Shown here in pieces: positions 54,060 to 64,000 of a DNA stretch of 64,000 bases. The notes under the pieces are model-generated. The model was not told the origin of the DNA and searched no databases. It saw only the letters and a program-made list of their open reading frames with translations. Both the position numbers and the translations under genes were made by a program. Within the stretch, counting starts at the first letter, position 1. Every line of letters starts with the position of its first letter. Source of the stretch: Quillaja saponaria (Eukaryota; Streptophyta; Magnoliopsida; Fabales; Quillajaceae); NCBI GenBank assembly GCA_029379385.1, contig CM055612.1:14694001-14758000 (forward strand). Reading direction: 5' to 3'.

Positions 54060-56600
54060 GAACAGGAGACTTTTGTGCTATAAAATTAAGAAGGGGAATT
54101 TATAAGAATGATGATCAGTATGCTGGTAATGATAGAGCTGATAATGGTGATGAAGGTGCTAATTTTGGTGATGTTAATAGTGGTGAAATAGAATGGGAAG
54201 AGGAAAATAGTGAGAAAGTATATATTGAAGTTGAAATACTAGATGAGGTTAACATTCCTTAAATGATGGGCTGAGTAACATGTTAGTTAAACTTAGTAAA
54301 TGATTACATAAAGAGACTCCTGACATATTTGAAATTAGTGAAACTTAAGCAATGCAAGGTAATGAAGGTGAAGCAATATAAGGTAGTGAATGTGAAGCAA
54401 TACATGATAATGAAGAAGGTAAAGCAATGCATGGAAATGAAGAAGGTGAAGCAATGCAAGGCAGCACAACTAAAAGCAATTCAAGGTAGTGAAGTTGATG
54501 TAGTGCAGAGGAGTGAAATTGTGAAGAGTAGTAAAAATGTAAAGAGAAGTGAAGTTATGAAAGGGAAGTGTAAGAAACAAATTGGAGTGAAAAGTATCCA
54601 CATGAGGAAGCTTCCTAGTACAATTAGGAAGAAGAGTAGTACCACTAAAGAGCAGATCATAAGTAAGAAGAAAGGAAAAAATCTAGTTGTTACTGAGTTA
54701 AAGTATAATAAAGGCCCTGTTTCTAAGTCAGCGTCCAAATCTAATACAATGAGGACATATAAAATTAGTGAGGATTCTGGTAATGCTAAAAAAAAGAACA
54801 CAACTTCTTATCAAATGTAAAGGATGAGTATGATTGTCTTAGTGATCCTCCCACTGATGATAAGACTACCAAGACGCGACCAGGGTTTAATGAAGCCACT
54901 AACATAGCCAGTCCTAATTTGAAAATAGGAATGAAGTTAAAAATGCTTAAGTGTTTAGGAAAATTGTGATTAAATGAAATATATAGAATAGTTATGACAT
55001 TGTATGGGTTAGGACTGAAAATAAAAGAATGAGAATTGTATGTAAGAAGAGGTGTGGCTGGAGAATTCATGCTTCACCTATATAGAGGAAACCCAAAATT
55101 CAAATTAAGACCATGAATCCATATCATAAGTGTCTCAAAATTTTTGATAATAAATTTGTGACCAGCACCTACATCAGTAAGAAATATGAAGATATGTTTA
55201 TTAACATTCTAACCTAGAAGTCGATAGACATGAATAAGACTATTAGAATGCAATTGAAGTGTGATATGCATTTAAAAGCATTCTACAAAGCAAAGAAAAG
55301 GGTTGCAACAATGTAGGTGGGGGATTACAAAAAATAGTATGGCAGAATGTCGAATTATGCAGCCATAAATTATGAAATATAATCTAGGTAGTTCTGTGAG
55401 AAAATTGACTATTGTGCCGTAACTTGATGAACAACCACATTTCAAAGAATGTATGTTTGTTATAAGGCTTAGAATAATGGCTTTAAAGCAGGATATAGGA
55501 AGTTGATTGGTTTAGATGGGTGTTTTTTGAAAGGCATATTTGCTGACCAACTTTTAAGTGCTATTGCTATAGATGGGATGTGATAATATATTTCCCATTG
55601 CAATAGCAGAAGTTGAGATTGAAAAAACAAAGATTTTTGGAGTTAGTTTATGTATGAATTCCTTAGAGACATTGGTTCTATTAAAGAACATAGATGGACT
55701 TTCAAATCTGATAGACAAAAGGTATGACACTTACTGACTTTTTTTTTTTTTTTTTAGTTTTTATTTGTGGATAACTTTGAATTAATGCATGATAGTTGTT
55801 GACATTCTTTTTTGTTTGTATTAAACAAGGTTTAGTTGAGACCTTTGAGCAATATTACCCCATAACTGACCATAGATGTTGCTTGAAGCATCTTTACCAA
55901 AATTTTACATTGAAGTATAAAGGGAAAGAGTTAAAGGATGGAATGTGGGGAGCAGCATGTGCAGGAACTGTGAGGCAATTTGAGTATTGGATGAAGCATA
56001 TAGAGAAAATGGATGAAAATGCATATGGTAACTTAAGAAGTATTAATGGTCTAGGTCTCATTTCAATCTATATGTCAAATGTGATTGTTTGGTGAATCAA
56101 ATTTGTGAATCTTGTGGAACAAACTATGCTAGGAAGCTGCCCCATTTAAGTATGTTATAATAGATAAGAAAGAGGATTATGACCAGGATTCAAGTGGAAA
56201 GGTTGGGAATGATGAAGTACAACCACAACATTGTGCCTAAAAGCTCAATCTGGTTAGGAGAACTTCAAGATTGACTCAAGGAATTGTTTTGCTTCATATG
56301 CTGGAAACAAGAAGTTTGAAGTTGAATGTTATGCTACATCATCATATTATGGATGTAGAGCATGACAGTTAAATGGAATACTATGCAAACATGTTGCAGC
56401 AATTCAGATGAAGAGTGACCAACCCGAGCAATATGTTCATTAATTACCTTCTAGATCTCTTTGTAGGAAATCATGCAATCCTATTAGCTGTATGAGTGAA
56501 ATCTTTCTTCACGGTTCCCCTCTTCAGCAGATGTTATGGAGCTGTTGTTTGCCTGAATTACCTTGCAGATCTCCAGGGAAGCCTAAGTTTGAGTTACTTC
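54060..56600 (+). pseudogene. MULE (MuDR-type) transposase, degenerate
   Basis: In order: an acidic N-terminal region (54115-54260), a repetitive acidic stretch (54330-54480), the zinc-knuckle/DNA-binding type block TMNPYHKCLKIFDNKFVTS (about 55110-55165), then LIGLDGCFLKG (55505-55535, first catalytic Asp), DHRCCLKHLYQNF and GKELKDGMWGAACAGTVRQF (55860-55990), CDCLVNQICES (56080-56125, region of the catalytic Glu) and LNGILCKHVAAIQ (56370-56410, SWIM zinc finger). An intron-like interruption (gt at 55720, ag before 55830) lies in the second catalytic block. Numerous stops and shifts. I could not identify terminal inverted repeats. Confidence 0.82.
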
Positions 56601-57436
56601 CGTCTTGTATCCACCTTTTGTTATTTCTAGAGTATCTATTTTATTTCCTCTTTTTTTTCATATTCTTTTTTCAAATTTTTTTTTTCCTTTCCTTTCTCTC
56701 AGTCTACTGTACCTTATGGTTCGTGTCATTTTTAATACATCTATAGGTTTGTCCTTGCCATCCATCTGTGGCAGTATTTGAGTGAGAGATCGCTAGTTCT
56801 CTTCAATCAATTTACCTGAGTCAGTGCAGGACTAAATTTGTTCTTTTTGTTCATTGTCAGCTTGTTAGTTTAATGTTCCGTTCCTAATATATGGACCATT
56901 TTGTAGTAGCGTCATGTAAAACTTGGTATTGTTTTGTTTCACCGGTGAAAAATAGTGTTGAAAATTTTAACATTGTTGAACTCCGTAAAAAGTGTCTAGG
57001 TTCTCTCTATTTTGCTTGTGTCATCATTTGTGATGACACTTCATTACCCTCTTTGTCTACACCATTCCATTTGTGAGACGGGGGTGTTTGTTATACAAAC
57101 AAGCTTTTAAAGCACAAAGACTTGTCATTGCTAACCTTGCAAAATAGTATCTCTGCAGCTATCAGTGGCATATGTTCTTCTGTAGCAAGATTAATCCCAC
57201 CGGTATACCCGGAGCACTATCAACAGTTTACCATTGACATAAAACCAATGTGGTCATAGCATTGCATAGTTCAAAACAAGAAATATCCAAAGAGAAACTA
57301 GTGAGAATAACGAGGTAAATCAATCATATCGTTTCTAAACTACGACATCCCTTTTATCCCAAGCCCCCTACTAAGGCAGTTTGAGAACTTTCGGGTAAAG
57401 AAAAGAAAAATAATCAAGAGCTAGTGGCAAATACAA
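56600..57436. other. Flank between MULE relic and PXN gene
   Basis: T-rich tract at 56640-56700; no gene recognised. The right 350 bases are the 3' UTR side of the minus-strand carrier gene. Confidence 0.4.
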
Positions 57437-60400
57437 TCACCGAGGCTTTGACTTCACAGTAGTAATGGCATCCTTAGTGAGCAACATCCGTATACCATTA
57501 ACAAGTTCTTCCTTCACCATGAACAAAACAGAAGCAGCCAGCACACTCTGCACAATTTTTGTGCTCATCCCTTTGTAAAAGCCAGGAAATCCTTCGTAGT
57601 GGATCATCTTAATGAAAGCATCCAGTGTGCCTGAATTACAGAAAGTATATGCAATGTCAAAAGGTAACAAGTGTAAGGATTTTTAATACATCACCGACTG
57701 TTTTCCAACAATGATAATTTCTAATTGGGTCTTGACTCCCCCCCCACCCCCGGCCCCACCCGCACCCAAAAGGGAAATAAAACCAAAAAAAAAAAAGATC
57801 CTCAACAAACATTAGCATGTCTTGATAGGTTAAACAAGAGCAAGACTTCAAAGGATAAACCAACTCATACAGGATTCCCCAGCCTTCTTTGTCAATCATA
57901 AACAAAACCTACATGAATTATAATGTATTTCATGCACAAGAGATCATAATGGTCAAAACCTTTATAGTGCTGCCTCTTGTCTCCAGTTGTAACCTGTCTT
58001 GCCTGAAGCCTTGCCTGCAATAGCAATAAATGAGGTGAGGAATCCCAAAAGTCATTTTGAGGGAATGCTTATATATCTTCCCAAGTAAATAACAAACTCA
58101 GAACTTTCAGTCAAACATCAAAGGTTTGAATTACACTTGGAAATGACTGATGTATAATATTATTAGCTGTGTTCAATTATCTCACATTCATCCATGTTAT
58201 AAGATGGATCACTTTCATGCCCAAGAGTCAAGATTTTTTTTTTTTTTTGTAGCAGCTGCACTGTTTCCTAGCCCAACTAGTAGCTACACAATATAACTCC
58301 AAAAACGAATGAAATATCAACTATAAGTTGTAATATAGTATTTGGTAGTTCCAACATCTCTTTTTCATTAAGTTCTTAAACTTTTCCAAGCCATGTTCAT
58401 CTATTAACTTTTCCAAGCCATCTATTAACTTTTTTATCACACATCTTTCCAAGGGGTATCTCCATGCTTAAGAATAGCATATTCTCTTATCGACACGTCA
58501 TTAGACCCATATAAGAAGAATTTTCACTTAGAGATATAGATCTATTGTTATTTTCTTGAAAATATTATTTTTCAGTTACTCATTATTTTTTGAACTGCTG
58601 AGATCCTCATTTGGCCATTGATAACCAATGTCATGAGAAAGCAAATACGACATACCTTCACAACTAAAAGAGGATAAGTTACAAGAGTAGCTCCAAGTTT
58701 AGCCAAAGCTCCAAGCAGAAAGATCTAGCAAAATCAGGCAATCTAAGTTGCTAAGTGAGCAGTAGAAGCAGCATACATTAAAATAAGAAATCAATTAAAA
58801 GGTGGCAATGTTTAACACCTAGAGAGATGAAACAGGACCATACCTCTAGAGCAGTTATACCATTGCTACTATTCTTACTTAAAGCATGTCTTCTCTTCAA
58901 CTTCTTCAACATGGTTTCATACAGCATGAACTGTATCGAAGGATTGCTCACCTAAGATCAATAACAGAAGAAATGATGAGTATTACACTAATACTCCTTT
59001 AGCACGTGACAGAATCACTGCTATCATACCATGATCAATGTCGGTAATACACCTCTCCAGAAACCCCAAAATCCAGCTTCACCATAGACTTCTTGAATCT
59101 GCAGTTGTTCCCAATAAAGCTACATCAGCAAAAAGGAATCCTCTGCCTTTGAAGTGATAATGTGAAGCAGGCAACCAATTCAGTGCAAACTCAAAATTAA
59201 CCAGAGAAAAAACCTCTAATGGATTCCATTTTAACCAAGAGAACATGTAAATATTTAGTATCATAAAATATGCAAGTAATCCACACATACCAGAAACATA
59301 GCAAAGAATATTCCAAACTAACCAATTATTTTAGTCTTGCAATATGTTTGCCTTTCTTCTAACCCTCCATATCCTTTATCTCTTTCATGTGGTGCTACCA
59401 ATATCGTGAGATGAAATAAATCGCATCAATTGACTAAACATAAATTAGTAGAACTCCTATATATCAGCTATCAGACCAGCACCAACTCAAATATTGGCAT
59501 CAGGTTTTAGACAAAAGGAAATTATTTATAGCACCAAATACTTGTCAAGGATTATAAATTCATAATGTGTCTGATGTGGCAACCACCATGTCTGTTTTAA
59601 TATTTATACACTTTCTTTTTCTCTGTTTGCCCATAGTTCGTTTGTCATCCGTATGTCCTTTCTGTCTTCGCTCACAGTTCTCTCACTACGAAGCATCTCA
59701 CAAATTTTCACGTGGTCCATTTTCATTGCGCCACTCTCTCTGCCATTAGTTTTATATTAAAATCCAAAATAAATAATGTGGCATCCTTGACATGCATTGT
59801 AGCTCACTAATCCTTAAACTTGTGTATTGTCTGCTATGTATGTGAAATTATTTAACATGAATAACTGTCTATGATAGTGTATAGCTTTTGATGTATGTAC
59901 AAGCAATCTGTGATAGTAGGGAAGTTTCGTTTGCTAATCGGTGGTTTCAGTGAGAGACAATCGTTTATGATGATGAGTTCTCATTGGATGCATGAAATAG
60001 TAACCGGGGACTAGGGTAATTTAGCAAGAGAGTGTAGCTGGTTAGCTTAGAAAACAAGTAGGTGTAACTGAGTTCCCAATGTGTCTAATTGTGTTGTGTT
60101 AGAAATGCCTATTACTTGTTTTGATGTCTATGAACTGCTTATGAAAATGAACTGATTCTTAGGCCAATTTATGTTTTCTGGCTTAAGTGCTGAAACCAAA
60201 TTGCATGATTAAGTTTGTCTGAAACTTAACTGGATCAATGTAGTTGTACCTAAGTGGGACAACAACTTAGAAGAGGTTTTCCTCATGGAGTTAATGCTTG
60301 ATCAGGCTTGGAAGACCTATAACTGTTAGACTGCTTAATTCATGCACAAGGAAATAAAACTGGTTTTTCATTTATTATTCTGTGTTTTAAAACAACACTC

Positions 60401-62911
60401 AAGCTTATAGCTTCCTTGCCACTCTATTGTACTTGCTGAGATATTTTTGTCTCACACCATTTTATACTTGTGTTCCAAATTGACTCATTTGCAAGGGTAC
60501 TAAGGAGAGAATGGCTATGACTGTATTGTGTATCAGGAGGTTCATGAGACATATGTGTGGTACTTTGAGGGTTGTCCTTATGTATATGAGTATGTATGGC
60601 AGTCTGACATTTCACAGTGAAGGGTAGTATAGGATTTTGTAATGTAAAGGCCAGGAATGTAATGTATACCATCCAAGGCCTCTGTTGTAACTAAGCTTAT
60701 GTACTCAGGGAATGAATCCTTTTGTAATGCACAAATTATGTACTTATTATTTTGGTTTTTGAAGTTCCCATAATTTTTCTCTTTGGTGCAACTTAACATG
60801 ACTAGTAATGTGATGAAAAACTTGGAAAATCTTGGAAAATCTCAAAGTTAATAAATAAAGAAGTAGAAACATGAACTAAAAGAGGTTTCCAAAGATAATA
60901 GTTATAAACTGAAATACAAGAATACAATTTGTAAGTACCGAGTAGACTTGCAACCAGGTAACCTCTCATGTAGTTTTCCAGCAAGATGAATAATAGGCTA
61001 AGGAGAAATGTAACTTCACATAAGCAATTTCTGCCCAAGTAATCAAATAAAAACAAAGGACCTGGAGAAGTCTTGAAAATCAAAAGCCCAAGACAATTAC
61101 AACAACAAAATCTCCTAAGTGACAAGGATTGGTAAGCTACTAGCTGCCTGTGTTAGGCCACTCTACATCCCATAAACTCCCTGTATATATATAAGCTGTG
61201 TCAAAATGCTTAAGGTGTCACAAATAAAACCCCAGGCTTTACATAAATGAAGGACCAAAAATCTGGTTTTACCATTAATTGGTAAACGCCTTTACCAATT
61301 CTAGAAGCATTATTATGTAAAATTGCAGAAGGCATAAAGCTATTGAAAGAGTCTTAATCACTTAAACTTCCTTTTTTTCAGATAGAATCATGTCATTTGC
61401 TGTTAGCTTACTTTAAAAACAAGGTGTGAAGCAGAAAATTCTATGGGGCAATAGACACCAAGGTTTTTTTGTTTCCTATGTTCAGTTTGAAAGCAATGAA
61501 TAGAAAAATATCCAGTCAGCATAACTAGCAAATCTTCTCTAAAGTGCTATAGAAGCATATGAGCTTTAGTGTCACATTATTATAAAGCAAGGCAAGTATT
61601 AGGAAAAATATTGAATTTTCCTACCGCATTGCTAGTTCCATATGGAGGAGGTTCAATTGCAGAAAGAACAGTTTCTTCTGGAGCTATCGATAGTGTCTGA
61701 CCAGGCTGCTTTTTATTTGCTACCTTCCTATGAGTCTGCAGTACGAAAATGAATTTCAACAATGAGATAAAAGACTGGACTGCTACACTTTGTAGGAGAC
61801 GAGGAAGAAGGGGAGGGAGGGGGTAGTGTAGCCAAATGTTTATCTTTGAACTTGTTCAACTTGCCAAGACTGTAGAATATCCAAAAATGGATATTTAGAA
61901 AACAAAAATATAAGTTGAAGACAAGAGCTAAAGAAAAAATTATGCAAGACGCCATATTCCCATTATGTAGTAACTTTAAACAGGCAATTCATGTAAACCA
62001 AATATTTCCACACTAGCTGGCCTATTGATGTAAGCCTCCCTATCACATTGCAGTTTTTGGATAGCAGCTAATACTATCCTGGGAAATTATTTCGAGAAGA
62101 ACAGAAAGCTAGTAGTAGGTTCCCAATCTTCATAACTTAGAATGGCATTAAGATTATTGTTTCCAAGCTCTTCTAAGAAACAGTTTTAGAATTGGCCTGA
62201 ATCAGCAATAGAAAATGTTCAAAAAATATTTTTCAACAAATAAATTCTAAAAGAATTCAATGAGAAAAATTCCTGCAAAATAAATGTGAAAAATTAGTTT
62301 CTCTATCTTGTTTAGTGCATCCAAAATAAAATGTAGAGACAAGAGGAAGAACCCGGGGAAGGGGGTTTATGGCTGACATTGACCAGTTTTTACCTGCATG
62401 CGGGTAACAACCACCCACATAGGATTTGTCAACAGCACATTCACACACCTATCACAAAGAAGTTTTGAAAACTGTTGGTCAAACCACAGGATTTTATAAT
62501 AAATTTAATTTAGAAAAGATAAAGCAGATTCCCACAGTGGACAACTTCTTCCAAGATGATTGGCAGTTCATCCAATGTGCATTTTAGAAAAAGGCCAATG
62601 CCATAATTGTTTTGGAATTCAAATACTCAAATTTGGATAAGTAGATCCTCTACAGCTGCATTCATGATTACAATAAGAGACAATGGCTGCCAAGGGCCCA
62701 CTTTTGTATTAGAGCACCTGATTTTCGGGGATAAATAACAGCATATAACCCATCGGCTCTTTGTAGAGAAAATAAATTACCCAGATAAAGCAGCGACTAT
62801 GAGTGATGACAACATTCCAACAGAACCATCACCAACGCCTCTCTTCCTTTGTTCTAGAGCAGCCACTTCAGCCTTGTTCCTGAATATTTGATAGAAATAA
62901 TAGTAAACACC
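57437..62911 (-). CDS. PXN: Peroxisomal NAD carrier (PXN-like, mitochondrial carrier family), 5' partial
   Basis: The Arabidopsis homologue (PXN/PMP38, At2g39970) exchanges NAD with adenine nucleotides across the peroxisomal membrane, supporting beta-oxidation. Eight exons on the minus strand: 62911-62781, 62448-62394, 61735-61625, 59098-59030, 58951-58844, 58724-58656, 58014-57960 and 57630-57437. All are GT-AG, 792 nt, 263 residues plus stop. Visible landmarks are GVYYYFYQIFRN, VGMLSSLIVAALSG, LTNPMWVVVTRMQ (carrier motif with W in place of the acidic residue, as in this family), GEAGFWGFWRGVLPTLIM, SNPSIQFMLYETM, TYPLLVVKARLQARQ (third-repeat motif) and EGFPGFYKGMSTKIVQSVLA. About 80 N-terminal residues, the first carrier half-repeat, lie right of the window. 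Intron 3 is 2.5 kb and an intronic C-rich tract is at 57738-57768. No breaks, so probably functional. Confidence 0.94.
59099..61624 (-). other. Large intron of the PXN-like gene
   Basis: 2.5 kb between exons 3 and 4 of those visible. I recognise no transposon or exon in it; ORFs here are short and without similarity. Confidence 0.6.
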
Positions 62912-63480
62912 CTGTAACATGAAATTGCAAGAATATAAGAAATGAGAAACCTAAAACATTAAGCAGATCTGTGCAATTAAAATCAAGAAAAATACTAGTG
63001 CCGGTCAAGAGACTTGATACAGAAGAGACCAAGGCTAAAGTCAAAGGACATACAACACCAATCAACCCATTTGGTGAAGGAATAAGATTTTGTTTGTTAG
63101 GTTGATAATATTTAGTATTTTCGTTTTTACTCAGTTTGGCTTTGGCATTAGTTGCAATTTTCAAGGTTGGAGGTTATGAGTTACATTTTGTTGTTCATTA
63201 AACTTAATCATATATTAGGCCCCCAAAAATTCTGTAAAAGTATTTTAGGTATTCTTTGTTAGTCAAGATGTCATTAAAAAAACATGATCCTAGTCCTTTA
63301 GGAAATTTGAAGTGTGCATATATTTTCGATCATGAGTCATATTTGACTAAATGAGAAAGTTCTAGCCTTCTAGGTTTTTGTTATTGAAGGTGTTTGAGCG
63401 AAGTATGTTTTATTTTATAGGAAAAGAAAATTTTATTGAGCAAATAAAAGTATAAAGGAGGACAAGAAATCCTCCTAAAT
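62912..63480 (-). other. Intron of the PXN-like gene leading to exons beyond the window
   Basis: No carrier-family exon could be found right of 62911. The missing codons before GVYYYFY are expected in one or more exons past 64000. Confidence 0.5.
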
Positions 63481-64000
63481 GTAAAAAAAAAAAATAGTGA
63501 AGAAAAATATAAGCTTAAAATAGTAAGACACTCCAATCACGTTGTATATCTACTGAAGAAACACCCCTAAAGGCTCCTAAAGCAAAACACAAGAGAGAAG
63601 CGAACAAAACAATATTATCCCATGAGATGCCATAAGAGACGACGATCACGAAATATCCTCGCATTACATTCCAACCAACACCCAAAATCACTGCAAAGAA
63701 AGCACATCTCCACATACACTTAACATCTTTTTTTCCTCCAAAACTTCCTTAACAAATCATCAAAAAATCTCACAAAGAGCTGTAGCAAGCCCAAGAAATT
63801 CTGAACATATCAGATAGTCGACACCAAAGCGTCCAAACAAAAGGACATTGAAGAAGAGATGCTTAATGGTCACACAATTCTGTAACCACATCATGCAGAT
63901 ATCAAGGGGTAATGCCTTTGAAGGTCTCCTCATATGCAGCAAGTCATGAGTATTAACTATATTAAGTATTGTTGTCCAAACAAAAGCATAACCTTAGAGG
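63480..64000 (-). pseudogene. LINE C-terminal fragment (zf-RVT region), runs off the edge
   Basis: The minus strand contains, in shifting frames, DLLHMRRPSKALPLDICMMW, ASLLQCPFVWTLW-like and WLECNARIFRDRRLLWHLM (about 63640-63690). These match the zf-RVT and following segment of plant LINE polyproteins (HLFxHCPxxxxLW, WxERNxRIF). It has stops and frameshifts. Orientation is the same as the PXN gene, and it lies in what should be that gene's intron. Confidence 0.72.

Noticed and set aside
54329..54820. 163-codon Lys-rich ORF
   Set aside because: It is a frame-shifted reading of the repetitive acidic region of the MULE transposase; the acidic frame fits the element and its neighbours.
54481..55070. 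Minus-strand ORFs of 94-106 codons
   Set aside because: They are antisense to the MULE relic, with hydrophobic low-complexity products.
60424..61125. Several 73-107 codon ORFs inside the PXN intron
   Set aside because: No similarity and no splice context; carrier exons join cleanly across them.

Overview
This is a 64 kb piece of an AT-rich plant nuclear genome, most likely a eudicot. It has spliced plant genes with GT-AG introns, a nuclear tRNA, and plant-type transposons (CACTA, MULE, LINE, Ty1-copia, Ty3-gypsy, TRIM-like). I see no bacterial, organellar or CRISPR-type features.

Left gene cluster (1-7.9 kb). The last five exons of a chloroplast sedoheptulose-1,7-bisphosphatase gene (+) enter from the left edge. 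They are followed by a lachrymatory-factor-synthase-like START/Bet v 1-fold gene (+) carrying a one-base frameshift, a complete six-exon laccase gene (+, 557 codons before the stop), and a tRNA-Arg(CCT) gene (-).

First transposon block (8.3-21 kb). A degenerate CACTA (En/Spm-type) element of about 6.65 kb, with TNP2 transposase, DUF4218 and DUF4216 remnants on the minus strand, sits inside the reverse-transcriptase region of a LINE. The two LINE halves flank it. Inside it are about five tandem copies of a 160-170 bp repeat. To the right lie a LINE RNase H fragment, a non-coding repeat copy with a gypsy 3'-end fragment in it, and a broken gypsy gag.

Middle gene (21.6-26.2 kb). A four-exon minus-strand gene encodes a 689-residue protein that I recognise only as a conserved plant protein of unknown function.

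Second transposon block (27.5-56.6 kb). A complete but decayed Ty3-gypsy element (35614-46012, two LTRs of about 1.6 kb) is inserted into a Ty1-copia remnant whose reverse transcriptase and RNase H halves flank it. Around them are copia LTRs in both orientations, a gypsy remnant that kept its protease but lost reverse transcriptase and integrase, several copies of a non-coding LTR-like repeat family, a 108-bp triplication, a CACTA-like end with palindromic motifs, a TRIM-like element with three LTRs and two primer sites, and a broken MULE transposase.

Right gene (57.4-62.9 kb). Eight exons of a peroxisomal NAD carrier (PXN-like mitochondrial carrier family) run on the minus strand; the 5' exon or exons lie beyond the right edge. 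The right edge holds the C-terminal part of another LINE, probably inside that gene's first intron.

The host genes are single-copy metabolic or transport genes with no visible joint function. The main interest is the nested transposon structure, the frameshifted gene and the unknown-function gene. I did not find convincing evidence of a new biological system.
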